Assembly: GCA_027924585.1 (NCBI GenBank)
Contig: BSBM01000592.1
Span: 6,864,001 to 6,928,000 of the forward strand
Direction: 5' to 3'
Source: Larix kaempferi
Lineage: Eukaryota > Streptophyta > Pinopsida > Pinales > Pinaceae
DNA length: 64,000 bases
Part shown: positions 12,657 to 23,855 of the stretch, piece by piece
Layout: every line of letters starts with the position of its first letter
How positions within the stretch are numbered: the first letter of the stretch is position 1
The notes under the pieces: generated by a model
Told to the model about the DNA's origin: nothing
The model's database searches: none
Seen by the model: only the letters and a program-made list of their open reading frames with translations
Position numbers and translations under genes: made by a program

Positions 12657-13398
12657 TAGTTGCTATGATATAGCACCTTTTATAGATTTCAACCAATAAC
12701 TATTATATTCATTTAGGCACTCTTTATTTTTTGTAGATTTGATTTATATCTGGTATCCATTAGGCTTCTCTTCAGATCTGGGCATGATTCTGCATATTTG
12801 AGATTTTTTTTCTCTTATAACCCTAACTTTGTTGTGTATATTTTTGCAGAAAATTTTCAAGGGTCTCTTGATGTTTTTTCTATAGATATATATGTTTTTT
12901 GGATTCTCTTCAAGGAGATATTTCTTCCGGTTTTCAGATCTGTCATTTTCGTCCAAATTTGGTAGATTTTTTGCAGGTTTCCGTCAGCGGATTAATCGAC
13001 ACTGTTTTCATCCTTTAACAAGACACCTGCGACTTTGCTTCGCAGACAACGTGTATACTCTCAAATTTCCTACTACGAACCCACGAATAAATTTGCATAC
13101 CCACGACTTTTATTTTATAGACCCGCATGTGCTTCGGCATACCCGCAGCTTGATCTAATGTAAACCCGCGAGCAAATCGCGACCCTCCTATGCAGAATTA
13201 GCATGTATCAGATCTACACGCGAGTTTACTGTGGCAGAACCGAGAGTGAATTTGTTTATATTTTTTTAAGGGATGTAAGTAAAGTTTCTGTCTTTTTCAG
13301 ATCAGATCGGTAAAGTTTATCAGTTTTTTGTTATTCACCTTTTTCTCTTGTCATTTCTAGCATTTGGGTTTAATATTCTTGTCAAAATTTCTATCATT

Positions 13399-14253
13399 AT
13401 GACTTCAGAAGTAGCTTATGTTCCTGAACTTGTTGGTCCTAAATATAATGCATGGAAAATAAAAATCATTGATGTTCTCAGGAGTAAGTATTTATGGAGG
13501 ATTGTTAATGGTGAACACAAGAAACCTGTTGATGCTAAAGATATGAATATATGGGAAGATAAATGTGATCAAGCAAGAGGGCTCATTGGTCAAACAATTT
13601 CATATAGTCTTTAGGTAAGTATTGAGGCATAAGACAACCCAGTTGAGGTATGGAAAATTCTTGCTTCTTTATTTGATAAATCTGATGATGTTTCTGCTTA
13701 TTACCTTGAAAAGAATATTTTTGAGCTATATCCTACTAACTTTGAAAGAGTAGAATTATATCTTGCTGAAGTGAAAAATTTAAATGAAAAATTAAATAAT
13801 TGTGGTAAAGATTACAAGAAGACAAACAACGCTCTTATAATTCTTGTAGAACAAAAATTGCCATCTCGTTTTGACATGTTCATCCAAAATAGGAATAGAG
13901 CTCTTGAATTGTCTCAAAGTACCACGAAACCTACTTTTGATGATTTTTGTAAAGGGTGTATAAATGAACAAGAAAGGTTGATTGTTTCAGGACAAGTCTC
14001 ACCTAATAAATCTCTTTTGGCACACAATAAGAATCCTAAGAAAAGTTTTAATAATGCTAAAGATTCTTTCTCACACACTACAAATCATACTAATAATTTT
14101 GGTCATGCTTCTAATGCACATCATGAAAATAGTAAGAAGAAGAAAGTGTATGATCCTCGTAAGCATTGTGGTATTAAAATAATCATCCTGAAAAGAATTT
14201 TCTTTAAAGCGAAACGTTTAATTTCTAAGGCTAAAAATAAAGGTTCTGATTAA
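13399..14253 (+). pseudogene. Copia gag (UBN2-type), broken
   Basis: The ATG at 13399 begins VPELVGPKYNAWKIKIIDVL, a typical copia gag N-terminus. It continues through VWKILASLFDKSDDVSAYYL and LPSRFDMFIQNRNRALELS to a basic, Asn- and His-rich tail. Stops at 13612-13614 and shortly after break it. The zinc knuckle expected near 14165 is reduced to a single HCG piece. Gag would form the virus-like particle that packages the element RNA. Confidence 0.85.
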
Positions 14254-14301
14254 TCACAAGTAGCTTTATGTGCATCTATTGTTTCGTCTAGTAGTTATTC
14301 T

Positions 14302-15696
14302 TCTAATGTGGAATGGATAATGGATTCTGGTGCTTCTAAACATATGAATGGTAATGCTTCTTTATTTACATCTTATGACAATAATAAGTACACATCTCAG
14401 AAAGTATCTATAGGTAATGGTAAACAACTTTCCGTAATTGGTTCTGGTAATGTTAATGTTGCTAATGGTTAATTGGAAGATGTTTTTCATGTTGAACACA
14501 TGCCCATCAACTTGCTTTCTATTTATCGTGCATGTCAAAAAGGATATAAATTTCAAGCTTGGCTTGATAAATATGTTCTTAAATATATCAACCATAATTT
14601 TAAAGTAGTTTCTTCTGGTCCTGTTGATCATACTGTTGGTTTATATAAATTTGATGGTTTTAATTCAACTAAGAGACAACCCTTTTATTCCTATATTGCT
14701 CATGATGATGAACTAAGTAAATTGTGGCATGAAATATTGGGTCATTTGAATTATGGTAAAATTAAAATGTTAACTAAAATGGTACATGGCTTTCCTAAAA
14801 TTTCGTCTACTAAAGGTGTTTGTGAAGGTTGTGTCCTTGGTAAATATCATAGAGAAATACTTGATAAGGGTAAATCTTGGTGTGCTAAAGAACCTTTGAA
14901 ATTAATTCATAGTGACATTTGTGGTCCTATTGAAGTTCCTTCTATATCTCATGCAATCTATTTTCTTACATTAGTAGAAAATCATGGGTTTATTTTTTGA
15001 AAAATAAAAGTGACACATTTCCTAAGTTTCAAGCATTTAAATCCTTGGTTGAAAATGATTATGGTAAAAGGATTAAGAATTTGAGATCTGATAATGGGGG
15101 GGAATTTGTTAAGAAAAAATTTGAAGCTTTTTTATCTAAACATGGAATTCAACATCAAAAGATTGTTCTTTACACACCTCAACAAAATGGTGTTGCTGAA
15201 AGGAAAAACAGAACTTTACTTGAAATTGCTAGATGCATGCTTTATTCTAAAGGATTACACAAGAAATTTTTGGGTTGAAGCCATCAATTGTGCTAATTTG
15301 ATTTTAAATCGAGTTCCTACAAAAGCTTTTAAGCATGTTACCCTTGAGGAAAAATGGAATGGTATAAAACCATATATTAGTAACTTTAAGGTGTTTGGTT
15401 GTGAATGTTGGGCTTATATTCCTGAGGACAAATGGAAAAATTTAGAACCCAAGTCTCACAAGTGTATATTCATTGGTTATGCTGAGGATTACAAGGCTTA
15501 CATGTTATTTGATCCTTCTAATCAGAGTGTCATAATCAGAAGAGATGTTCAATTTACTGAAGTCTCTCCACCACTTGAGTCTGTAGAACCTCATGTTACC
15601 CTGAATATTCCATTGTCTCATGTTACTCCTTCTTCTAGTTCTATGCCTGTTGTTGATCTTAGTTCACCTTATTCTTCAAGTGTTCCACTTGAATGA
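14302..15696 (+). pseudogene. Copia protease and integrase, broken
   Basis: The aspartic protease motif DSGASKHM lies at 14323. After a TAA at 14470 comes the GAG-pre-integrase domain (LWHEILGHLNYGKIK ... GVCEGCVLGK), which carries the His/Cys zinc-binding pattern. The integrase core follows with all three acidic positions in view: HSDICGP, RSDNGGEF and GVAERKNRTLLE. Frame breaks occur at 14998-15000 and about 15260. The C-terminal part (NLILNRVPTKAF ... GCECWAYIPEDKW ... CIFIGY) is typical of copia. Confidence 0.9.
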
Positions 15697-17378
15697 CTTG
15701 AATCTCCTGAAGTGACTTTTGTTCCTTCTAATATTCCGGTTTGGGCCTGAAAAACTCTTGACTCTATAGGTAGTGAGATTAGTAATCCTTCCGATACCCA
15801 TAGAACTAGATCTAACTTTTCTCTTATGACCAAAGTTTTGGCCACAAATGATCATACTTATTATTCTCAAGCTAAGGGTAAACCTCATTAGGATCAATCT
15901 ATTTCTGCTGACTATGAATCTCTTATGAAGAACAAGACTTGGTCTCTTGTTCCTCTTCCTTCAGGAAATAACTTAGTTGGTTGTAAATGGGTTTATAAAA
16001 CTAAGTTTACTGCAGAAGGACAGATTGAAAAATATAAATCTATATTAGTTGCAAAAGGTTTTAATCAACTTGAAGGTATTGACTATAACGAAACTTTTGC
16101 TCCTGTTGCTAAAATTAATACAATAAGAACCATCTTATCTCTTGTTGCATCTTATAAATGGGAAACACACCATATGGATGTTAAAAGTGCCTTTTTAAAG
16201 GTGCTTTTTTGCAACAACCTCCTAGTTTTATTTCTGTTGAATCTTCAAGTTCAGTATGAAAATTACACAAGTCTTTATTTAGTCTCAAACAAGCACTTAG
16301 GGCTTGGTATGATAAAATTGATGCATATTTCTTGAACAATGGTTTTAAGCATTGTATATATGATCCAAATCTGTATGTTAAGAACTTTGGTGATAATATC
16401 CTCATTATTGTGTTATATGTGGATGATCTTATCATCACTGGCATCCAACTTGTATTAATTCAAAGTATGAAAAGTGATCTTCAAAAGTAGTTTGAAATGG
16501 ATGATCTCGGTATATTGCACTATTTCTTGGGTCTTCAGATCTGGAATATGGAAGATGGTATTTTTCTCTCTCAGCCGAAGTATGCTACAAACTTATTGGC
16601 TTGTTTCCATATTAGTGATTGTAAACCTGCTCCTACGCCATTTCAGTCTGGTGTAAAGTTAACTGTTGAGTGTACCACCCCTCTTGTTGATGCTACTCTT
16701 TATCGTTAGCTCGTGGGAGGTTTGATATATTTAACTCACACCCGACCATATCTCTCTCTTGTCGTCAGTATGGTTTCTCGGTTCATGCAACAACCTCATG
16801 AAAGTAATTGGTAGGAAGCCAAGAGAATTATGAGATATTTGCAGGGGACATTGCACTATGGTGTCTTTTATTCTAGCAGTGCTACTGTTTCACTTTCTGG
16901 ATATACAAATTATGATTGGGCAGGTGATAGTCCTGATCGACGATCAACTACTGGTTATATATTTCAACTTGGTTAAGGTCCGATTTCTTGGTCCAATAAG
17001 AAGGTGAAGACTCTTTCTTTATCTTCATGTGAAGCAGAGTATAGAGCAACCAAAGAAGCAACTAAAGAAGCAGTTTGGTTACGACATGTTCTCACTGAGC
17101 TTGGTCTAGTTCTGAAATCGTCCACTATGTTGAAATGTGACAATCAGGGTGCAATTCAACTTGATTATAATCCGATATATCACTCCAAGAAAAAGAATCT
17201 CGACCTTGATGCTCATTACATTCAAGGTCTCGTCACAGATGGTATTCTTTCTCTTGAGTATTGTCCTACCGAGCAACAAGAAGCCGATATCTTCACCAAA
17301 TCCTTAACATCAGCGAAGTATGTGCATCTTCGTTCCTTTCTTGGAATGAGGGAAGTTGTCATCAAGGGGGAGCAGTAA
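15697..17378 (+). pseudogene. Copia reverse transcriptase and RNase H, broken
   Basis: RT begins with SLMKNKTWSLVPLPSGNNLV and GCKWVYKTKFTAEGQIEKYK, then YNETFAPVAKINTIRTILSL. The catalytic YVDD is at 16416-16427. RNase H follows with LSLSSCEAEYRATKEATKEA and ADIFTKSLTSAKY, ending at a TAA after KGEQ at 17376-17378. Several frames and stops intervene (around 16200, 16490, 16708 and 16975), so no functional enzyme is encoded. Confidence 0.9.
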
Positions 17379-17429
17379 TGACTCCTTCCTTCTTTAGTGT
17401 TAGTGTGGGATTTTCTCCTAGCCATTATT

Positions 17430-17438
17430 AAGGGGGAG
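17430..17438 (+). promoter_or_regulatory. Polypurine tract
   Basis: AAGGGGGAG abuts the TGTTGG LTR start, the plus-strand priming site of the copia element. Confidence 0.8.
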
Positions 17439-17556
17439 TGTTGGAATATATTATATTCCTTGGAAGGTAATAATGTATTTGTATTATGTCGGAAGTTATC
17501 CACAATCTTATGTAAAGGAGTAATACATTATATTCCATATTCATTGCGGTAAAGTG
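17439..17556 (+). repeat. 3' LTR of copia element, truncated
   Basis: The LTR begins TGTTGGAATATATT and matches the 5' LTR segment 12161-12232 up to GGTAAAG. It then stops and gypsy-type sequence begins. Only about 118 bp of an LTR of roughly 500 bp is left. Confidence 0.75.
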
Positions 17557-17578
17557 GACACAAAAAGAAGGGAATAAC

Positions 17579-18017
17579 AATCGAGTGGACACAAAAATGC
17601 GAAGAAATCTTCTAGCTCTTGAAGAAGCTTCTTACAAGTGCTCCAATTTTGAAAATTGCAAATCTAGAAAATGATTTTGTGGTGTGTACCGATGCATGTA
17701 AACAATGAATTGGATGGGTTCTTATACGAGACAATAATGTGTTATTTTATGATTCAAGAAAGCTAAATAAACAAAAAAAATAAGTATGTTACCCATAATT
17801 TAGAGCTTGCTTCCAAAGTGCATGCTTTGAAAATGTGGATGCACTATTTGAGGAGAAGAAAATTTGAGCTTAGGACAAACCACTATGGTATGAAATATTT
17901 GTTTGAGTATCCAACGTTAAATACAATGGAACTAAATGGTTGAAATTTTTATGTGAATTTTATTTTGAGATCAAATACATAAAGAAGAAAGAAAATAAAG
18001 TGGATAATACAAGTTGA
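17579..18017 (+). pseudogene. Gypsy RT C-terminus and RNase H remnant
   Basis: With frame changes, the segment reads IEWTQKCEEIF, LTSAPILKIANLENDFVVCT with DACKQ (first RNase H aspartate), WVLIRDNNVLFYDSRKLN and KMWMHYLRRRKFELRT. It ends in a degraded form of the KENKVADALSR motif just before 18017. This is a Ty3/gypsy RNase H (Del/chromovirus-like wording). It probably belongs to the same disrupted element as the gag piece at 11836. Confidence 0.75.
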
Positions 18018-20115
18018 ACTTTGGTTGTCATTGATGTCAACTAATTCAGTTTGTGTCATTGATGTCAATTGATGTCAAAGAGGAATCAATATTCCTATGC
18101 GAGTTTCAAGAAGTATATGAAAACCACTTTGAAGAAGTATATGCATAAGAAATATGAAGAAGTATATCTTGAAGTGCATCTAGTTTGAAGAAGTATATTC
18201 AGAGGTAAACCATGCATATCCAGTTTAAAGAAGTATATAAGGAATAGATCCAGTCATAGCTCATCAGGTACAAGATAAAGTGTTGGATAGACAAAGGTTT
18301 GGGAGTGCGCAAGCAAGTCAAATAGTTGTTGGAAAAAATCTTGAAGAGTGTGCAAGTAAGCCAAAGAGTTGATTGGACAAAGGTTCAAGTGCGTAAGCAA
18401 TTCAAAGAGTTGATTGGACAATGGTTCACGTGCGTAAGAAGCTTGCAACAAGAAATGGTTGAACAATTATGCAAGTACTAGAAAGCGCACAAGTCTCACC
18501 AATTGAAGGAAGCTTTCAATTGTTGAAGCACGCACAAGCACCAAGAAGGGTATATCGATTGAAGATTGAATATGCAAAAATTTCACAGCCAATGGTACAT
18601 CAAGGGTGTAAGAACACACCGCAAGGGTGAAAGTCCCACCGAGTCAAGGACCATATATGCGCAAGAACCACAAGAGATGACACCCCAACAGCATAGAAGA
18701 TGACAAGTGGCAGAACCATAAATCGTGAAGCAAAGAAGAAGGAAATCCACAACCAACTTGTGGACATACAATCCGTGCAGGACATGTATAAATAAGAAAC
18801 AAGTTGGAGATTTGAAGTAAGCTTGATAGCAAGGATGAATATATTGTAATAAATATGGAAGATACAAATTTATAGTTTTCGTAGAATTAAGGGCTCATGG
18901 AACCAGAACAAGATGATATAGAGAAGTCTTGAGTGCACATAAGCAGAGGAATGAAATAAATGATGGTGCACACAATGATGCTGTAAATCTGTGACAGTTG
19001 CGCAAAGACAGAAAGGAAGAATCATAGAATATGTGCAAGTGCATGAGGACTGAATGACAGTATCGCAGACAACATGCAGACAATCACATATGTTTTACGA
19101 TAAAAGAACTGAGACATATTTGAACTATATCTGAATATGGGTAGAATTTTAACTAATGCATGAAGATTGAGTTGATGTGTGCGAAGTAAGGAATTCCATC
19201 AGATGCAAAAAGATAGATTTGCAGCATAATCAAGTATGTGCATCATGATGAGGATAATATGAGACAAGTGGGTTAAACATAAAGGACAAATTATAGAATT
19301 CACAACTAGTCACATATTATCTACAAGACTGTGGCACCTAAACATAATGGACACATCCTAGAAGGTGCACAGTTCCATCTGATACTGATGCACAATATCA
19401 GAAAAAACAAGTTATCAGTTGATGCGTAGTATCAATTGAGATTGCAGATGCGTAGTTGTAGAATGGAATATTGGATATTGGTGCAGACTACAACAGTTGA
19501 AGTAGCACACAATATATGAAGTGCGACGTCATTTGAATTGAAGTGTTATAGTTGAAGTGACTAGGTGTTGAGTGGAATGAGAAGTCAAGTGGTGTATTCC
19601 AGTGACAACAATACTACAACATACAGAAGGTGCGCACAACAGAACAAACATCATAATATCTAAAGTGTGCACGTATCATAAGTACATCAAGGAAATATAT
19701 TATTTTATATATCTAGGCGGCAATATAGGGAAAGGAGAAAGGAGTCGTATCCTCCTTCCAGTTGGTGTTGGAGAACAAAGGGAGTTGTAGTTTCCTTAAG
19801 GTCGGTTCCTATAAAACCAGGGGGTCGGTGCCTCCTTACAGTTGGTGCTGGTAAACACAAGAAAATGGGGCTTCCTCAAATGTAATCTTTTCATTATAAA
19901 AGAGCATTTCGCGGTTTTCTCCCATTTGGGTTTTCACGTAAAAATTATGTTTTTCGTGTTCTTTGTTTTGTTGCATATGTGATGAATGGTTTTATTTATG
20001 ATGGATTCATAATTGAAGAGCAAGATTAAGTTCAGATTAATATGTTAAGAAGTTAAAAAAATTTCATAACCGCGTTAATGCTGATTTACCCCCCAGTATT
20101 AAATAGATTCCAACA
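18018..20115 (+). repeat. Long LTR of a retrotransposon
   Basis: The end is clear: CCAACA at 20110-20115, two bases before a Met-tRNA primer site. A TATAAAAG box lies at 19896-19903. The start is set where gypsy coding stops (about 18018, TTGGTTGTCATTGATG). No TGTTGG start is seen, so the LTR may be truncated or longer. The sequence is rich in GAAGAAGTATAT-like short repeats near 18105-18235. Confidence 0.55.
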
Positions 20116-20117
20116 AT

Positions 20118-20129
20118 TGGTATCAGAGC
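20118..20129 (+). promoter_or_regulatory. Primer-binding site, initiator Met-tRNA
   Basis: TGGTATCAGAGC lies two bases after the LTR end CCAACA. Confidence 0.85.
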
Positions 20130-20180
20130 GGCTTTATTCAGTAACAACTTTACATCTGGAAGATAGATCTGTGCACATTT

Positions 20181-21198
20181 ATGGGGAAAGTGCACTCTCA
20201 AAGTGAAGCACCATGGTTACAAGAAAATTCATGTCTAGATAAACTCTCTGTCATAGAATCAAGAGACATTATTCATGCACAAAGAAAAATAATAGAAGAA
20301 GCAAAGAAGGTTGCAACCAACATTATGCAAACTTTGAAAAGGAAAGAATAAGAATAAAAAGGATTTTAGGCATATCTTACTAGTCAATTACAGGAGAAGG
20401 ACAAAGAATGCCAATCTGAAAAACTGATAAATCAAAGGCTGTCAAATGAAATTGTACTTCCGAAGAAAGAATTGGAAGAATGTAAAGATAAAAAGGAGGA
20501 AAATATCAAGGAAATCTTGTGTCTAAAAGATCAATATCAAAAGAAAGAGGAAGATCATCAATTTCAACTTCAAAAAAACACCTTGAGATCATTTCTATAA
20601 AAGAGAAGAATTCTGAGTATGGAAAAATGATAGATGAACATAAGACTCAATTGCAAGAAAATAGAAAGAATTTGAAATACTGCGAGAACAACACTAGATG
20701 AATGATACAATTTTCAAAATCATAGAAGTATTGAATGGTATTCTAAGCAAGCATAGATCACCACTAAATAAAACTAGAATAGGATACAAAAGTGGTATTA
20801 CGAGGAAGGCGAACAAGGAAACTGATCAGGAAAAAGGAAATATTGTGACATCAAAGGAGGTATCTCTGCGCAAAACTGTTCAATGTTGGAAATGCACAAT
20901 GACTAGGAATATTGGAAAGTACTGTAACAATTTTTTTTTTTACAAATGTAATAAAGTTGGTCACAAAGCACGAAACTGTGGAGATTCAAGAAAATATATC
21001 AAATATTGGAAAAAGAAAATGAGCAGGGAATCTCAGTCTATTCTTTATGAAAGAAGCAATACTATTGTAAGTCAAGGAAAAGAACACCGCATAATGATTT
21101 GGAAAAATAAAAATATGGACAATGAATCTGTCAAATCACCAGATGAAAATGTGGAGAGCTTGGGAAACCAAACTATCTCCACTCCAACACGGAGTTAA
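20181..21198 (+). pseudogene. Retrotransposon gag with degenerate CCHC knuckles
   Basis: The first ATG after the primer site (20181) starts a Lys/Glu-rich, coiled-coil-like protein broken by stops near 20349 and by frame changes near 20600 and 20698. The C-terminal frame (20698-21198) carries two damaged zinc knuckles. The first, CWKCTMTRNIGKYC, lacks its His. The second, FYKCNKVGHKARNC, has its first Cys replaced by Phe. Gag with nucleocapsid knuckles would coat and package the RNA. The gene follows its LTR and primer site directly. Confidence 0.75.
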
Positions 21199-21538
21199 CC
21201 CACAAGCAATCGAACCTTCAGCATTAAAACATTTTTGCATCAACATAAACTGTGACAAAAGGTGAGCATTGATGATTAGCGGAGTAGTGGCACAAGTGGT
21301 AATTAATTCTTGGGTGACATCAATATTTAATTATGGAAAGTGGTTAAGTGAATTTGGATAAGTTCAAATAAAAATTGAAACTTTCCAGTTTTTGAAAATG
21401 GACCAAATCTAGGTAAATCAACAGAAGATGGAAATCATTAATGACAGAGGATGGAAAGACAAAGTTTTATAAGACTTGGGTATTCTCAGTATGAACTCCC
21501 ACGTCAATTGAGAATAGTAGCTGCAGAGTGAACCATTT

Positions 21539-22340
21539 GTGAAGAATCGAATCTTAGAATCCATGGCACCCAGAAGACAATGCAGATCAAAGAACCCATC
21601 GGTAAATGAGCAGGAAAGTTTTGCAAAAATTGAAGAGGTGTCTTCATCAAAGCCTGCAAGGGATTATCATGACTACATCCCAGATCAAAAACCCGATGCT
21701 CCACATGTTTCCCTTCCAGAGGTATAAGATACACAACTACAAGATCGAAGGGATCTAATGGTGTAATCGTTGAAGGAAATTTGCTTGAATAACTGTACAA
21801 GTTCACATTTGTAGACTCTGATGTCACTGACCTGGACTAGTTATGGACAAGTATATGGATAAGAAGGAGAGATCAGATCCCAAGATACCAACTGTCATGG
21901 AGCTCAAGAAATGGGCAAATGGATTGTCAAAATCAAGGATATTGAACCCGTTGGAAATTCTGCAGTTTGGAAGATCCCCACAAGTAAAAATGTGTGCAAA
22001 TATGCTTTTATCACAAGTGCATGGTGGGTATATATGGCTGAACAAACCTATATCTATTGACGCTAAGAAAATCAAGGCGATAACAGGGCTCCCCACTACC
22101 GGGGAAGATGTAAGTCTCCTTATGAGCAGAAGTCAAGAAAAATCTCTTGGAAAGAAGATGGCTGAAAAATATGAAACTCAATGAGCAAGCAGAGGGTTTT
22201 CAATTGCACAAATAAAGGATGATGCAGTGAGATTCACTTCCTAGTTACTAGCATGCAAGCTATGCCGAAAGATCCACCAGGACCAAGTCTCGACAACAAT
22301 CATTGCAGTAACACAAAAATGTGTGGAGGGAGTTTAGATG
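21539..22340 (+). pseudogene. Plant TE-associated ORF of unknown function, broken
   Basis: Two pieces can be joined by eye: a basic leader MAPRRQCRSKNPSVNEQ (21560 on) and a globular part with VHGGYIWLNKPISIDAKK, IKAITGLPTTGEDVSLL and, past a stop at 22182-22184, ASRGFSIAQIKDDAVRFTS and LLACKLCRKIHQDQV. I recall similar 'ITGLP..GE' proteins recurring in plant repeat annotations without a known role; that is memory, not a search. It ends where the TCGGATATCCGA repeat region begins. Function unknown. Confidence 0.45.
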
Positions 22341-22379
22341 AATTGGTCAACATTCACTAGGTTTTTTGAACCCAAAATC

Positions 22380-22985
22380 CGATGGCATAGATGTCCGATT
22401 TTCGACATCCTGTTGTTGACCATCCGACAAGCATCTTCTTGTTTAAACATCAGTGGTACTTCGACGGATATCCGACAGTAAAATAATGTGTCTGATATCC
22501 GACCAATACTCTTTTAATATTTCCGTTGCATATCCGACAACTCTCTCTTTATAGGAGGTCGGATATCCGACTACCCAACTTTTAATTTTTCTGTCGCATA
22601 TGCGACCAAGCTAACTTTATAGGTGGTCGGATATCTGATAATAGAGGTGTCGGATATCCCGTAAGTGGACGTCAGATATCCGATTAGATTTGAATTGTAA
22701 GAAGCCGGATATATGATGTTGTCAGCTGTCGGTGTTATGGCATGTGCACTGGATATTCTGGAAGTGGACATCGGATATCCGACGAGATTTGAATTGTAAT
22801 AAGTGGGATAACCGACGTTGTCAGCCGTTGGTGTTATGGCATGTGCATCGGATATTCTGGAAGTGGAAGTCGGATATCCAACGGGAGTCGCATTGTATGA
22901 AGCCGGATATCCGACATTGTCAGCCATCGGTGGTATGGAAGCTTGGTTGGAGATTGTGGAATGGGGAGTCGGATATCTGACGACT
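22380..22985. repeat. Minisatellite based on palindromic TCGGATATCCGA
   Basis: The palindrome TCGGATATCCGA and close variants recur many times across 600 bp. From 22663 the array becomes a regular tandem repeat of 99 bp (units start at 22663, 22762 and 22861; about 2.9 copies). Because 99 is divisible by three, long open frames run through it on both strands (a 118-codon minus frame at 22571-22927). I read these as by-products, not genes. Confidence 0.8.
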
Positions 22986-22989
22986 ATGT

Positions 22990-23310
22990 GTAATTTTTTT
23001 TAGAAAAACACAAAGATCCTGATGATCATGAACCAGTTGAAATTAAGAAGACATGTCTTGGAGCACCTAGTCTCTATGTAGAGCAGAAAAACAATTATTT
23101 AAGGATTCTATTGAAATTTGTAGGAGCATGGCTGCCAAAGATATCCTAATTTGCACATAGCCATACAATTCAGTTCCAAAGGTTATTAACTAGACATATA
23201 GTTGCAAAAGAATCCTAACATTGAGGGTACAGAGAATATTGATCGATCAATTGGTCGTCTGGTTCCACCTATTTCAAAGTACTTGGGGAATTAATACATG
23301 AACAACATGT
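22990..23310. other. No gene recognised
   Basis: There are short open pieces only (for example KDPDDHEPVEIKKTCLGAP near 23010). These may be a continuation of the TE ORF interrupted by the minisatellite. No boundary or domain can be named. Confidence 0.25.
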
Positions 23311-23311
23311 T

Positions 23312-23855
23312 TTATTCTATGTAATGGAAGGCATCTATGTAATGGATAAGGATGGTTGTACTTGGGGATTTGATTTCTTTGTTAATATTTTGAACAATCT
23401 TACTAAACCTTACATTGAATTCTTCAATTGTCTTGTTTTCCTTTCTTTTGATCTCATTCAGAGTAGCTAATAAGGATTTGGTATCCTTTTGTTTGGATCA
23501 CTCAAGGAAAACATCTCCACATTTATCCCATGTGGTAGTGTTTTCATCATTAAGATTTAGAAACCAAACAAGTGGATCATCTTCTAATGACAAGACTATA
23601 AACAACTTTAAAACAAGAACATGTTGAACCTTCAAAATAGTGACAAGACAAACGAATTTAAAACAAGAACATGTTGAACCTTCAACATAGTGTGCATTCT
23701 AGTGAATTCCTTCAAATGAGCCTTTGACATGATTGTATTTTTACCTAAAACATAGGAAGGTTTTTCATGGCCTTATCTAGTAGATCATAAAGAGCTCCAT
23801 CGAAAATAGTAATAGTCAATGACTTATAAATATAAGTCAACCAAGGTGTAGGCAT
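23312..23855 (-). pseudogene. Retrotransposon gag remnant, minus strand
   Basis: On the minus strand, pieces read FDGALYDLLDKAM (about 23800) and later NEIKRKENKTIEEFNVRFSK, IVQNINKEIKSP and ILIHYIDAFHYIE, ending at a TAA at 23312-23314. This is the pattern of the gag capsid domain of plant LTR retrotransposons. A duplicated block (AAACAAGAACATGTTGAACC) occurs at about 23611 and 23663. No LTR, protease or pol accompanies it. Confidence 0.6.

Larger units (their letters stand above)
12118..17556 (+). mobile_element. Decayed Ty1/copia element
   Basis: Order: degenerate 5' LTR (to 12644), Met-tRNA primer site (12645-12656), gag, protease, integrase, RT, RNase H, polypurine tract (17430-17438), truncated 3' LTR (from 17439). 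All copia domains can be found in the copia order (integrase before RT). Many stops and frameshifts break them. LTR segments around 12161-12232 and 17490-17556 match closely. It lies between gypsy gag and gypsy RT remnants, suggesting insertion into an older gypsy element. Confidence 0.85.

Noticed and set aside
22571-22927. 118-codon minus-strand frame rich in VGYPTSTSRIS repeats
   Set aside because: It runs exactly through the 99-bp minisatellite, whose length is a multiple of three, and other frames are open there too. No flanking coding sequence.
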